DNA of 64,000 bases from the NCBI GenBank assembly GCA_965200435.1, contig OZ241337.1, positions 1,798,001 to 1,862,000 on the forward strand, in the 5' to 3' direction. Below the pieces are notes generated by a model. That model had not been told where the DNA came from and ran no database searches. It was given only the letters and a program-made list of their open reading frames with translations. A program made the translations under genes and the position numbers. Positions within the stretch are counted from its first letter, which is position 1, and every line of letters begins with the position of its first letter. Below, one piece after another: positions 1 to 9,144 of this stretch. The DNA comes from Bin75 sp965200435. Lineage in GTDB: Bacteria > Nitrospirota > Nitrospiria > Nitrospirales > UBA8639.

Positions 1-327
1 GCCAACTTTTTGGACGTCGGCGGAGGCGCCACCAAGGAGACCGTCGCGGCCGGGTTTCGCATTCTCCTCAAGGATAGAAAAGTCAAAGGCATTTTCATTA
101 ATATTTTCGGAGGCATCGTGCGGTGTGAACGGATTGCCAATGGCGTGATCGAGGCCTCGAAAGAAGTTGGCATCACCCTGCCCGTAGTGGTTCGTCTCCA
201 AGGGACCAATGCGGAGGAGGGGCGAAAAATTCTTCTCGAATCCGGGCTGCAAGTGGACGTGGCGACGGATCTCTGGGAAGCCGCACAAAAGATCGTCGCT
301 ATGAAGCGCAAACGGAAGAAAGGGTGA
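1..327 (+). CDS. sucC: Succinyl-CoA synthetase (ADP-forming) beta subunit, 3' part
   Basis: This is the C-terminal 108 codons of the beta subunit of succinyl-CoA synthetase; the gene begins left of the window. The enzyme interconverts succinyl-CoA and succinate with ATP formation in the TCA cycle, or works in reverse in reductive TCA organisms. The visible part starts inside the conserved NFLDVGGGA segment of the CoA-ligase domain and continues through the FINIFGGIVRCE motif, both typical of SucC. It is followed by sucD after a 67-bp gap, the standard sucCD order, so the two are probably co-transcribed. Confidence 0.97.
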   Translation, partial: ANFLDVGGGATKETVAAGFRILLKDRKVKGIFINIFGGIVRCERIANGVIEASKEVGITLPVVVRLQGTNAEEGRKILLESGLQVDVATDLWEAAQKIVAMKRKRKKG

Positions 328-394
328 TCGCCTCATCGTTTGAATTCGCGCGGTGACCTCGCGAGAAAGATGGGAACAAGGGAAGGAACAGCGC

Positions 395-1267
395 ATGAGC
401 ATTTTGGTGAATAAGTCAACGCGGGTGGTCGTCCAGGGGATTACGGGAAAAGAAGGGTCGTTCCATGCGACCCAGTGTCAGGCCTATGGGACCCAGATCG
501 TCGCAGGGGTGACGCCCGGTAAGGCCGGGCAGGCAGTGGAAGGCATTCCGGTTTTTGATACGGTTCGTGACGCCGTACAAGAGACGGGAGCCACCACGTC
601 GTTGATTTTCGTCCCTCCTCCTTTTGCCGCCGATGCGATTCTCGAAGCGGCCAATGCAGGGATTTGGCTGGTGGTGTGTATTACGGAGGGAATTCCCGTC
701 AATGACATGGTCCGGGTGAAACGCGCCCTGGCCAGTACGCAAACCCGGCTCATCGGCCCCAATTGTCCGGGGATCATCACGGCGGACGAGTGTAAGATCG
801 GCATTATGCCCGGGTTCATTCACAAAAAAGGAAAGGTCGGGGTGATTTCCCGTAGCGGCACACTGACCTATGAAGCCGTGAACCAGTTGACGAATCTAGG
901 GCTTGGTGAGACCACCTGCGTGGGCATCGGTGGTGATCCTATCATTGGCACGGGGTACATCGATCTGCTGCAAATGTTCGAGCATGACGAGGAGACGAAA
1001 GCCGTGGTCATGATCGGGGAGATCGGCGGGGACGCCGAAGAGAAGGCCGCGACGTTTATCAAAAAAGAAATGACAAAGCCGGTCATTGGATTTATTGCAG
1101 GCATGACGGCGCCTCCGGGCCGGCGTATGGGCCACGCCGGGGCGATTATTACCGGCGGGCAAGGTACGGCGAAAGAAAAAATCAAAGCCCTCGAAGCCGC
1201 CGGAGTGCGAATCGTTCGCAACCCGGCAGAGATCGGAGAGACGGTGAAGGCCGCGCTCGGTGGTTAA
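395..1267 (+). CDS. sucD: Succinyl-CoA synthetase alpha subunit
   Basis: The 290-residue product is the alpha subunit of succinyl-CoA synthetase, which binds CoA and carries the phosphohistidine intermediate. The N-terminal CoA-binding Rossmann segment reads VVVQGITGKEGSFH. The GHAGAIITGG motif near the C-terminus contains the catalytic histidine (about residue 247). I chose the ATG at 395 because it follows an AAGGAA ribosome site at about 8 nt and gives the usual family length; an in-frame GTG at 353 would add 14 unconserved residues. It forms an operon with sucC. Confidence 0.97.
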   Translation: MSILVNKSTRVVVQGITGKEGSFHATQCQAYGTQIVAGVTPGKAGQAVEGIPVFDTVRDAVQETGATTSLIFVPPPFAADAILEAANAGIWLVVCITEGIPVNDMVRVKRALASTQTRLIGPNCPGIITADECKIGIMPGFIHKKGKVGVISRSGTLTYEAVNQLTNLGLGETTCVGIGGDPIIGTGYIDLLQMFEHDEETKAVVMIGEIGGDAEEKAATFIKKEMTKPVIGFIAGMTAPPGRRMGHAGAIITGGQGTAKEKIKALEAAGVRIVRNPAEIGETVKAALGG

Positions 1268-1752
1268 GCGGCGTTGGTCATTGGTATGAAAACAGTCATC
1301 GATGCCCCCATGTGTCATTCTTGTCTGTGTTTAGTCATTCGTTGACGGAAGAGAGAGACGGGAGCTTGTCGGATTACGCAGGGCTAATCCGACCTGCCTG
1401 ACTTTGTCTGTCATCCCTGTAAATATTCACTCATTCGTTGACAGAATGAAAGGTCCCGATCCTCGCCTTCTTTTGTCGCTGCGCCATCTCTCGATGACAG
1501 ATGTCGAGGGCAGGCGCATGGCGCTTCTTGGCAATCGGCCTCTCCAAACCGCATGAGATGCAGCCGCGACAACGACGGAGAAGCCGGTACGTCTTGCGTG
1601 AGATGTGGGTGCGACAAAGGCAAAGATAGAGACCTTGGATATTTGCTCTCCAGGATTGCATGAAATCGAATCCGCGTTCTTCGTTGCCTGTCGTCGGTTT
1701 CTGGAGTCGAGGAAAGGCTTGCATTGAAGGGTTTTGACCCTGCTTTCGTTCA
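1268..1752. repeat. Intergenic gap with REP unit and dispersed repeats
   Basis: No gene is supported in this 485-bp gap. It holds a REP hairpin (about 1367-1395, GTCGGATTACGC paired with GCTAATCCGAC). It also has two copies of a short 'CATTCGTTGAC' repeat (about 1336 and 1432) and, around 1475-1540, a copy of the dispersed 'GCGCCATCTCTCGATGACAGA' type repeat. Related copies lie near 13360, 34450 and 56455. Confidence 0.6.
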
Positions 1753-1806
1753 TTGGATCGTGTCATAAGCAAAGAGTATGTGTGCAGTAAAAGACCGAGT
1801 CACGTG

Positions 1807-3600
1807 ATGTCAATTGTAGGCGAAGATCGGGTCCGTGCGTTGCGTGGACAGTTGGCCAAGCAAGGATTGTCCGGGTTCATCGTCCCTCATGCCGATGAAT
1901 ACCAGAATGAATACGTGCCGGCTTGTGCTGAACGTCTGGCGTGGCTGACGGGGTTTACGGGTTCGGCGGGGACGGCGGTGGTGCTTTCCGAACAAGCCGC
2001 AATCTTCGTGGACGGACGATATACCCTGCAAGTCCGTTCTCAAGTCGACTTGCAGGTGTTTCACCAGCGGCATCTCATAGAGAAACCGGTGCATTCGTGG
2101 TTGTCCGAGGTCCTCAGGTCCGGCGGCCGATTGGGGTATGATCCGTGGCTGCATACTCTTCAAGAAATCAGACAATTGACAGAAGTCTGCTCCAAGGCCG
2201 GCGCTGCCTTGATTCCATGCGAACCGAATCCCATTGATGCGTTATGGGATGATCGTCCCGCCCCTCCCTCGGCCAAGGTGGTGCCGCATGATCTCGTCTA
2301 TACGGGACAATCCTCGGAAGACAAACGATACAAGCTGGCCATGCAATTGAAAAACGAGAATGTCGGCGTTGCCGTCCTGACGGCTCCGGATTCCATTGCC
2401 TGGCTTTTTAACGTTCGCGGCGGTGACGTGGAGCATACGCCGTTACCCCTTGGCTTCGCCCTGCTGTATCAGGACGGCAGGGCGTCGCTCTTTCTCGATA
2501 CGCACAAGATTTCCGATGCCTTGAGGCCGCACTTGGGACCGGGCGTGCGGATTCATCCCGTCTCCGACTTTCACGATACTTTGGAACAATTGGGTAAGGC
2601 GGGTGAGCGCGTGTTGTGCGATCCGACGCGCACGGCGAGCCGGATCCCCGAACACCTGACTCGATCCGGAGCTCAAGTGGTCGAATGGGAAGATCCATGC
2701 TTTTTGCCCAAGGCCTGCAAAAATGCGGTCGAGATCAACGGGGCACGGGAAGCACACAAAAGAGACGGCGCCGCCGTGTGTAAATTTCTCACTTGGCTGA
2801 GCCAGGAAGCACGGACGGGACACCTCTCCGAATGCGACGCTCAAGTGTATCTGGATGCCTGTCGCCGCCGGCAACCGCTCTGGCAGGATATGAGTTTCCC
2901 CACTATTTCCGCGGCCGGGCCTAATGGGGCGATCATCCATTACCGGGCAGTCGATGAGCAATGTCGAAGGCTTGAGCCCGGCACGTTGTATCTCGTGGAT
3001 TCAGGAGGACAATATTTGGACGGCACAACCGACATCACCAGAACGATTGCCGTCGGGTCTCCTACCCCGGAGCATCGGGACCGGTATACCCGTGTCCTCA
3101 AAGGACATATTGCCCTCGCCATGGCCACCTTTCCGAAAGGAACGACCGGCGCACAACTCGATACACTGGCCAGGCGGCCGCTTTGGGAAGTGGGGTTGGA
3201 TTACGATCATGGGACCGGGCATGGGGTCGGGAGTTACCTGGGCGTCCACGAAGGACCGCAACGCATCTCGAAAGCCGGGCATGCGGTCGCTTTACAGCCA
3301 GGGATGATCCTTTCAAACGAACCCGGGTACTACAAACGCGGAGAGTACGGAATTCGGTTGGAAAACCTCGTTGTCGTGGGCCCTGCGAGGAGGGGAGGCA
3401 GGGGAGGGCGGGTATGGTTCGCGTTCGAGACCATCACGCTCGTGCCGTTTGATGCATCGCTTATCGACGGGACCTTATTGAATGCAACGGAAAGAGATTG
3501 GCTCAATGCCTACCACGCTCGCGTCCGGGAGGTCATCGGACCGTTGGTTGATTCGTCCACGGCTGCCTGGTTGGAGCGGGCGACGGAACGAATCGTTTAG
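1807..3600 (+). CDS. Xaa-Pro aminopeptidase (M24B family, three-domain)
   Basis: The product is about 597 residues and belongs to the M24B metallopeptidases, which release an N-terminal residue ahead of proline. Two creatinase-type N-terminal domains (about residues 1-300) precede the pita-bread catalytic domain. The dinuclear metal ligands are visible in order: YLVDSGGQYLDGTTDITR (two Asp), HGTGHGVGSYLGVHEGP (His), NEPGYY (Glu) and FETITLVP (Glu). The length matches the long eukaryote-like aminopeptidase P rather than the ~440-residue PepP. The start is uncertain: ATG 1807 fits homologous N-termini, while TTG 1753 is also in frame, and neither has a strong ribosome site. Confidence 0.92.
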   Translation: MSIVGEDRVRALRGQLAKQGLSGFIVPHADEYQNEYVPACAERLAWLTGFTGSAGTAVVLSEQAAIFVDGRYTLQVRSQVDLQVFHQRHLIEKPVHSWLSEVLRSGGRLGYDPWLHTLQEIRQLTEVCSKAGAALIPCEPNPIDALWDDRPAPPSAKVVPHDLVYTGQSSEDKRYKLAMQLKNENVGVAVLTAPDSIAWLFNVRGGDVEHTPLPLGFALLYQDGRASLFLDTHKISDALRPHLGPGVRIHPVSDFHDTLEQLGKAGERVLCDPTRTASRIPEHLTRSGAQVVEWEDPCFLPKACKNAVEINGAREAHKRDGAAVCKFLTWLSQEARTGHLSECDAQVYLDACRRRQPLWQDMSFPTISAAGPNGAIIHYRAVDEQCRRLEPGTLYLVDSGGQYLDGTTDITRTIAVGSPTPEHRDRYTRVLKGHIALAMATFPKGTTGAQLDTLARRPLWEVGLDYDHGTGHGVGSYLGVHEGPQRISKAGHAVALQPGMILSNEPGYYKRGEYGIRLENLVVVGPARRGGRGGRVWFAFETITLVPFDASLIDGTLLNATERDWLNAYHARVREVIGPLVDSSTAAWLERATERIV

Positions 3601-3792
3601 GGTCCGAAGGGTATGCCTCCCTTTTGTCGAGGAAGTCAGGTAGGGTCGCGTCCGATACTTAGACGGGCAGGGGCATGGTGGCTTGGGCAGTTTCCCGTCA
3701 CCGGAAAGTCTGCCCATTCTTCCACTCGTTCGCAAAGGAAGAGAAGAGCGAAAGTCTAATGTTGAAGCTGAGGTGAACGGTCTGAAAACGAA

Positions 3793-4104
3793 ATGGATCC
3801 AGCCATGACGGATGAACAGGTTGCCGAGCGCATACGCGCACGATTGGGCCAGGGCGGGGTCGTGGACGATTTGTTGGTCAAGGGAGATCTTCTGCAACTG
3901 CACGTCACCGATGAGTTCTACCGGCGACTGGCGGTCGACCGGGATCGTGGCCGAAAGATCGTATTGGGGCTGATGCAGCAGATGAAGTCGTTAACGGGTC
4001 GCCAGGATGTCACCGTGAGAGTGTACAGTCAAAATGAAAAGATGATCGAAGGCAAAGTCAAGGCGTTCGGGGGAGATAATGTCACGTATATGTTGGACTT
4101 ATAA
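3793..4104 (+). CDS. Conserved hypothetical protein (103 aa)
   Basis: This small soluble protein is predicted to be helical in its N-terminal half and rich in charged residues, with no signal peptide or membrane segment. I do not recognise a domain. An ATG at 3805 is an alternative start; a GAGGTGA-like ribosome site lies somewhat far (~20 nt) upstream of 3793. The gene lies 26 bp upstream of the TraB-family gene on the same strand, so the two may be co-transcribed. Coding is supported by normal codon use and an uninterrupted frame, not by family recognition. Confidence 0.55.
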   Translation: MDPAMTDEQVAERIRARLGQGGVVDDLLVKGDLLQLHVTDEFYRRLAVDRDRGRKIVLGLMQQMKSLTGRQDVTVRVYSQNEKMIEGKVKAFGGDNVTYMLDL

Positions 4105-4130
4105 GGTTTGGAGCCGTTTGTGGTGTCCCA

Positions 4131-5360
4131 ATGGAAGTAAGTGATGAGGGGCAGGAATCCGTGCCGGCGCAGAAGGCCGCTTCCATGAATGCCAGATCTT
4201 TTCCGGAAGTACACGTGCTGACCGTTCAAGACAAAACCATTATTCTGGTCGGGACGGTTCATGTGTCACGAGAATCTGCGGACTTGGTTCGCGCCGTCAT
4301 CGAAGAGGAACGGCCGGATGCGGTCTGCGTGGAGTTGGACCCACGCCGGTACGAAGCCCTGTCTCAGCAACAGAAATGGGAGTCGTTCGACCTCAAAGAG
4401 GTGATCCGAAAAAAACAGCTCAGTACCATGTTGGCCAACGTCCTGTTGGCTTCTTATCAAAAACGGCTGGGGGATCAGCTTGGGGTCCTGCCCGGCACCG
4501 AGATGCTGGAAGCCAGCAACGTGGCGAAAAAACACGACGTCCCCATTTCCCTCTGCGATCGCGACGTGCGCGTCACCATGAGACGGGCTTGGCGGTCCAC
4601 CCCGTTTTTCAAAAAAAGCATGTTGGTCTCCTCGCTGCTGTTGAGCGTGTTTGACACCAAACCCGTGAACGAGGAGTCGTTGCAGAATTTGAAAAAGCAG
4701 GACGTGTTGTCGGACATGATGCAGGAATTGGGCAAGGAGATTCCCACGTTGAAAACGGTGTTGATCGACGAACGGGACCGGTATTTGGCGGAGAAGACCT
4801 TGCGGATCGAAGGCAAGACTATTGTCTCGGTGGTGGGGGCCGGACACGTGGAAGGCATTAAAACCATTCTCCAAAGCGAGCGGAGGGACAACCTTGACGG
4901 GTTGGACGTGATTCCTCCTTTGTCTCCGGCGTGGAAATGGATAGGATGGGCTATCCCGGCCATTATCGTCGGGTCAATCGCCTTGATTGGCTATCGGCAA
5001 GGGGCTGCCGCAGCCGGAGACAGCGCCATCTTTTGGATCGTGGCCAACGGTGTGCCCAGTGGCTTGGGCGCATTACTGGCCTGGTCCCATCCGTTGACGA
5101 TTGTCGTGGCTGTGGCCGGAGCCCCGTTTACGAGTCTGACGCCGGTGATTGGCGTCGGGTACGTCACGGCATTTGTTCAGGCCTATATGCAACCACCGAT
5201 CGTACGTGAATTTCAGACCGTGGCCGAAGACGTGGCCATTCTCCGTCGCTGGTGGCAAAGCCGGCTGTTACGGGTTTTCCTGGCCTTCTTGTTTCCCACC
5301 ATCGGCAGTGTCATCGGGACGTGGGTGGGCGGCACGCGCATCGTGTCGAATTTGTTCTGA
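4131..5360 (+). CDS. TraB/PrgY/GumN-family membrane protein
   Basis: The 409-residue protein belongs to the TraB/PrgY family, whose members resemble a metalloprotease fold with a membrane anchor and include the enterococcal pheromone-shutdown protein. The N-terminal domain has the two family motifs, VGTVHVSRESADL (about residues 43-55) and VCVELDPRRYE (about 66-76), plus a later VVGAGHVEGI segment. The C-terminal ~130 residues contain three or four hydrophobic helices (about 263-285, 295-345 and 380-400). The cellular role in a free-living bacterium is not known; membrane protein turnover is a guess. The upstream small gene is separated by only 26 bp. Confidence 0.85.
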   Translation: MEVSDEGQESVPAQKAASMNARSFPEVHVLTVQDKTIILVGTVHVSRESADLVRAVIEEERPDAVCVELDPRRYEALSQQQKWESFDLKEVIRKKQLSTMLANVLLASYQKRLGDQLGVLPGTEMLEASNVAKKHDVPISLCDRDVRVTMRRAWRSTPFFKKSMLVSSLLLSVFDTKPVNEESLQNLKKQDVLSDMMQELGKEIPTLKTVLIDERDRYLAEKTLRIEGKTIVSVVGAGHVEGIKTILQSERRDNLDGLDVIPPLSPAWKWIGWAIPAIIVGSIALIGYRQGAAAAGDSAIFWIVANGVPSGLGALLAWSHPLTIVVAVAGAPFTSLTPVIGVGYVTAFVQAYMQPPIVREFQTVAEDVAILRRWWQSRLLRVFLAFLFPTIGSVIGTWVGGTRIVSNLF

Positions 5361-5401
5361 GGATTCGTGCGTCACGCACCGGGGAGTTTCCCTGTCGTAT
5401 G

Positions 5402-5430
5402 TTGAAAAAGACAGGACGGGCAGGTGTAAT
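5402..5430 (+). promoter_or_regulatory. Candidate sigma70-type promoter
   Basis: TTGAAA and TGTAAT boxes are separated by exactly 17 bp in the gap between the TraB-like gene and the COG0523 GTPase gene. It would leave a leader of about 165 nt. This is a pattern match only. Confidence 0.3.
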
Positions 5431-5600
5431 GAATGAAGCGACCGCCGGCCACGAGGCGTTTCATCATGGAGACTTTGCACCAAGAGCATTGGCGGTCGGG
5501 AAGATCGGTCTCTGCCGGGCGGTCGGATGAGGTTGGCGAAGACGTGTCCATTCAGGCATTCTCATAAAGCCCGACCGTGGTTGTCAATCCTCAATTCAAC

Positions 5601-6590
5601 ATGATGTCGCCCCCGAACAATCCTCCTTCATCACCGGAGCACAAGCACCCGGCAGGTGATGTGCCGGTTACCGGACATAGTGTGCCGGCATTGGTTGTGT
5701 CCGGGTTCCTGGGGGCCGGAAAAACCACGCTCGTTCGGCACCTGCTTGAAGAGGCGCAGGCGCAGGGAGTGCGAATGGCGGTCGTGTCGAATGAATTCGG
5801 TGACTTGGGAATCGATCGGGCCTTGTTGGGAAACCAGGCCGGCCACGATTACGTCGAATTAGAAGGCGGGTGTGTCTGTTGCAAACTGTCCGATGAATTC
5901 GTGACAACGCTTCAGCGGATCAGGGAAGAGGTTGATCCCGACCGGGTCGTTGTCGAAACCTCCGGTGTGGCCTTACCTTTTGATACGCTTCTGAACTTCT
6001 GGCGCGAACCCGTGTCCGAGTGGATTGGCGAATGTCTCTCGGCGGTGGTGGTGAACGCCGAACAGGTCGCGGAAGATCGTGATCTGGAAGGGACCTTTGA
6101 ACAGCAGGTGTCATCGGCCGACTTGTTGATCCTGAACAAACTGGACCTCGTTGATCCTGACCAACGTGATCCGGTCCGTGAACGGGTGCAACGCCTGGCT
6201 CCGGGGAATCCCATCGTGCCGGCCGTTCACGCCCGCGTCAGTACGCCGGTGCTGTTTCCTCCGGAGCCCGGGGGCCCGTTCAGGCCACCCGCCAATCCGC
6301 CGGTATGTGAACCACATACGCATGAGGCGTTTGAGGCGGAAGAATGCGTCGTGGAGCCGGGTATCGATCCTGAGAGGCTGGTCCGACGGATTCGCGCAGG
6401 CCACGCCTTGCGAGCCAAAGGGTTCGTGAGGACTTCCGAGGGTCTTCGTCTTGTTCAGGGCGTGGGCCAACGGATCGATTTGATCGAGCCTCCGGTGAAC
6501 CCGCCTGAGCATCTCCTGGGGCGTCTGGTTCTGATCCGAAGAAACCAGGCTTGTCCTGAGCAAAACGAAGCTTGTGGCGACAACGCATAG
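5601..6590 (+). CDS. COG0523 (CobW/P47K-type) metal-chaperone GTPase
   Basis: The ~329-residue product is a G3E-class P-loop GTPase of the CobW/YjiA/ZNG1 group, which insert metals (zinc, cobalt, nickel or iron) into client proteins. The Walker A motif is GFLGAGKTT, the metal-binding CxCC motif is GGCVCCKLSD, and the base-recognition motif is NKLDLVD. A histidine-containing linker (HTHEAF) leads to a short CobW C-terminal domain. Start choice is open: ATG 5601, ATG 5604 or GTG 5577; the first ~35 residues are proline-rich and unconserved. It faces the holB gene tail to tail with only 8 bp between them. Which metal or client it serves cannot be read from its neighbours. Confidence 0.88.
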   Translation: MMSPPNNPPSSPEHKHPAGDVPVTGHSVPALVVSGFLGAGKTTLVRHLLEEAQAQGVRMAVVSNEFGDLGIDRALLGNQAGHDYVELEGGCVCCKLSDEFVTTLQRIREEVDPDRVVVETSGVALPFDTLLNFWREPVSEWIGECLSAVVVNAEQVAEDRDLEGTFEQQVSSADLLILNKLDLVDPDQRDPVRERVQRLAPGNPIVPAVHARVSTPVLFPPEPGGPFRPPANPPVCEPHTHEAFEAEECVVEPGIDPERLVRRIRAGHALRAKGFVRTSEGLRLVQGVGQRIDLIEPPVNPPEHLLGRLVLIRRNQACPEQNEACGDNA

Positions 6591-6598
6591 CCCGTTGT

Positions 6599-7615
6599 TC
6601 AGGCGGCGTCGCGGTGTATGGTTTGATGAAAGCGGAACAGAAAATTTTCCAGGCAGAGTTGGAGGTTCAAATTCTGCGAGGGGGCCTGCTCCAGGCTTTG
6701 CAGGACCTCCAGGAGATCCACGATATCCGCAGGGGTCAACGATTCTGCTATTTGGTGAAGTAACGCAATCCGGGATTGGTGCAGGAGGAGGTCTTGCCCG
6801 GTACCGAGAGTCACCAGCAAGACGTCACGCAGTCCGTGTGAGAGCCAGTCGATCACGTCCGGGAATGGTTGGGTCTTCGAGAGATCTTCGGCCTGTTGGA
6901 GCACGTCCGCGGGATGGGCGAGGGTTTCGTGCCGGCATAGTTCGAAAAACCGGTCATGGCGGCTGCGCAATTCGGACAGATCCGTCCGCAGCGCCACGCC
7001 GATCCGGTTTCTACATACCTGCGAAAGAAATCGGACGTCCTCAATCGCCATGGCCTGCTTCAGGGCAAGGGCTCCTTCGAATTGCCAGAGCGCCGCTGGC
7101 GAAAATCGTAGCGTCAGACAGCGGGACCGCACGGTGGCCAACAGACGCAAGGGCTGGCTGGTCACCAGGATAAACAGGCTGTGTTCAGGCGGATCTTCGA
7201 GCGTTTTCAGAAACGCGTTGGCGGCATTGGCGGTCAGACGATCGGCATCGTCGATGAGACAGATATTGCGTGCGCTCAACAGTGGCCGGTAGATCACGTG
7301 CCGTTCGATCTCACGGATCTGGTCGATTTTGATTTGCGGGTTGGTTTTGTCCTGTTGCGGTTCGATGAGCAACAGATCGGGATAGATTCCGGAGTCGATT
7401 TGCCGGCAGGCTCGACACTGACCGCAGGAGTCCGATTGCGACGAGGGAGGCGAGGTTTCGCAGGAGAGGGCTTGCGCGAAGCGTAAAGCCATGAGGCGCT
7501 TGCCGATGCCTTCGTCTCCCGAAAAGAGGTAGGCATGGCCGATGGCCTCTTGGGCCAGCGCCGTCCGGATTTTCTTTTTCGGTCCTTCCTGACCGATGAC
7601 GTCTGCAAACGGCAT
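6599..7615 (-). CDS. holB: DNA polymerase III delta' subunit
   Basis: The 338-residue product is the delta' subunit of the clamp loader, which helps open and place the sliding clamp. It has the RFC/gamma-type N-terminus (FADVIGQ, AYLFSGDEGIGK). The four-cysteine zinc module is C...CGQCRAC, the conserved IDDADRLTANAANAFLKTLE segment follows, and the SRC motif (VRSRC) is present. The phosphate-loop position reads GDEGIGKR instead of GKS/T, so nucleotide binding is probably weak, as in other delta' subunits. It lies directly downstream of tmk with a 6-bp gap, the common tmk-holB operon arrangement. Confidence 0.93.
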   Translation of the reverse strand: MPFADVIGQEGPKKKIRTALAQEAIGHAYLFSGDEGIGKRLMALRFAQALSCETSPPSSQSDSCGQCRACRQIDSGIYPDLLLIEPQQDKTNPQIKIDQIREIERHVIYRPLLSARNICLIDDADRLTANAANAFLKTLEDPPEHSLFILVTSQPLRLLATVRSRCLTLRFSPAALWQFEGALALKQAMAIEDVRFLSQVCRNRIGVALRTDLSELRSRHDRFFELCRHETLAHPADVLQQAEDLSKTQPFPDVIDWLSHGLRDVLLVTLGTGQDLLLHQSRIALLHQIAESLTPADIVDLLEVLQSLEQAPSQNLNLQLCLENFLFRFHQTIHRDAA

Positions 7616-7621
7616 ATGGGG

Positions 7622-8365
7622 TTATGCCCGCTTGACCGCAAGGCGTCCGGTCTTCAGCCTCTCATCAAGGAGAGGGTCGATCAGCGTGATCAGTTGCCGG
7701 GCAATCGCTTGGGCCGACCGGCCGGCGTTAATCGTATGAATGCGTCGCAACGATTGTTGGGCCAGACTCAGGAACCCCTTCCGCACGCGTTGATGGAAGG
7801 CCACGGATTCATGATCCAGGCGATTCGCGTCTGAATTGGCCAATCGCCGCCGTAACCCTTGGGTCACGGGCAGATCGAACAAAAAGGTGACGTCGGGAGT
7901 CAAGTCCTTGGCGGCCCAGCGCGTGAGTGCCCGGAGTTCGCGTAGAGGTAATCCTCTGCCATACCCCTGGTACGCCAGCGTCGAATCCGAAAACCGGTCG
8001 CAGACGATCACGGCTCCTTTCTCCAAGGCTGGCCGGAGCAGGTTGGTGACGTGTTGACTTCGAGCCGCCAGGATCAAGGCGACTTCACATTCCGGAACCA
8101 GAGGATCGACCGAGCGTGGTTCGCGCGTGGGGCGAAGAAACATCTCCCTGATGTGTTCGGCCACGGGTGTGCCCCCGGGTTCCCGGGTTTGGATCACCTC
8201 GAATCCTTTGTCACGGAGATAGCGGGCGAGGGTCTGAGCCTGGGTTGATTTTCCGCTCCCCTCGATCCCTTCGAACGTGACAAAGAAGCCCTTTCGACGT
8301 GAACGTTTCGACCCGGATGGGGTTTCGTGCGATTTCCTGCTGGCCACGCCAGCATCGTAATCCAA
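7622..8365 (-). CDS. tmk: Thymidylate kinase
   Basis: The product phosphorylates dTMP to dTDP for DNA synthesis. The P-loop is FEGIEGSGKST (about residues 32-42), the substrate motif is TREPGGTP, the DR(F/Y) motif is CDRFSDSTLAYQG, and the lid segment follows. The 247-residue frame starts at TTG 8365 and carries about 25 extra basic N-terminal residues compared with typical thymidylate kinases of ~210 residues. A GTG at 8347 is a possible shorter start. The gene is divergent from the DUF502 gene starting at 8429, so the two share an upstream region of less than 100 bp. Confidence 0.93.
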   Translation of the reverse strand: MDYDAGVASRKSHETPSGSKRSRRKGFFVTFEGIEGSGKSTQAQTLARYLRDKGFEVIQTREPGGTPVAEHIREMFLRPTREPRSVDPLVPECEVALILAARSQHVTNLLRPALEKGAVIVCDRFSDSTLAYQGYGRGLPLRELRALTRWAAKDLTPDVTFLFDLPVTQGLRRRLANSDANRLDHESVAFHQRVRKGFLSLAQQSLRRIHTINAGRSAQAIARQLITLIDPLLDERLKTGRLAVKRA

Positions 8366-8428
8366 CCCGTTGATATTCGCAAGAATATGGGGTTGCAGGA
8401 AGGTCCCCGTGTTTGTAACATTGATTTC

Positions 8429-9103
8429 ATGATGTCCAGCACGGCATTCAAACGATATTTTTTCACGGGTCTGTTGGTGGTGACGCCTATCTGGGGAACG
8501 GTACTGGTCCTCAAAACCCTGTTCGTCACCGTGGACAGCATTTTGGGGAACATGCTGGCCGAAGTGGTAACCGAAGCCTATTACGTGCCCGGGCTGGGGA
8601 TCCTGACGCTGCTGTTTCTGATCCTGTTCGCGGGCTTTATGGGGACGAATTACATCGGGGACCGGTTGGTGAAACGGTGGGAAGAGTTCTTGGAACGGGT
8701 GCCCGTGGTGCGCGGGATTTATGCGACTCTGAAATCGATGATGGATATCCTCTCGTTCAAACAGCGGAAGAAGTACAACAAAGTGGTGATGATTCAGTTC
8801 CCCAAGGACGGGAACTACTGTTTAGCCTTTGTCACGGGGGAAACCAGGGATGAGGTGCAATCCCTGGCGCCGGAACCCCTGGTCCACGTGTATGTTCCGA
8901 CTTCGCCGAATCCCACGTCCGGGTACTTCCTGTTGGTCCCGGAACGGGAAGTGGTCTCCGTGGACATGAGCGTGGAAGAAGCCATGAAGTTGATCGTTTC
9001 GGGCGGGCTCTATTCTTCAGGGAAGACCATGAGCGTGCCGACCTTCGACGCGCCCGAACCATCCGCCTTTCCCGAACAGAAGGTCGAAGTCAGGACGGGA
9101 TAG
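8429..9103 (+). CDS. DUF502-family membrane protein
   Basis: The 224-residue product matches the DUF502 family: an N-terminal RYFFTGLLVVTPIWGTVLVL helix, a second helix around residues 50-72 (LGILTLLFLILFAGFMG), then a soluble domain with the typical VVMIQFPKDG and TSPNPTSGYFLLVP motifs. The family is widespread in bacteria and plants and its function is not established. ATG 8429 (or 8432) gives the family N-terminus; the frame is open further upstream, but that part overlaps the divergent tmk gene. glmU follows 41 bp downstream. Confidence 0.9.
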   Translation: MMSSTAFKRYFFTGLLVVTPIWGTVLVLKTLFVTVDSILGNMLAEVVTEAYYVPGLGILTLLFLILFAGFMGTNYIGDRLVKRWEEFLERVPVVRGIYATLKSMMDILSFKQRKKYNKVVMIQFPKDGNYCLAFVTGETRDEVQSLAPEPLVHVYVPTSPNPTSGYFLLVPEREVVSVDMSVEEAMKLIVSGGLYSSGKTMSVPTFDAPEPSAFPEQKVEVRTG

Positions 9104-9144
9104 CCTCCACCTTTTCCGCAACGCCTCATTGTGAGGCACCGTCA

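Noticed and set aside
416..1318. Long open frames on the minus strand opposite sucD
   Set aside because: They mirror the codon pattern of sucD in a GC-rich region, lack ribosome sites and do not look like proteins; sucD itself is certain.
1411..1772. Three overlapping minus-strand open frames of 70-113 codons in the sucD-aminopeptidase gap
   Set aside because: They run through REP and other dispersed repeats and have arbitrary composition; no ribosome site or family likeness.
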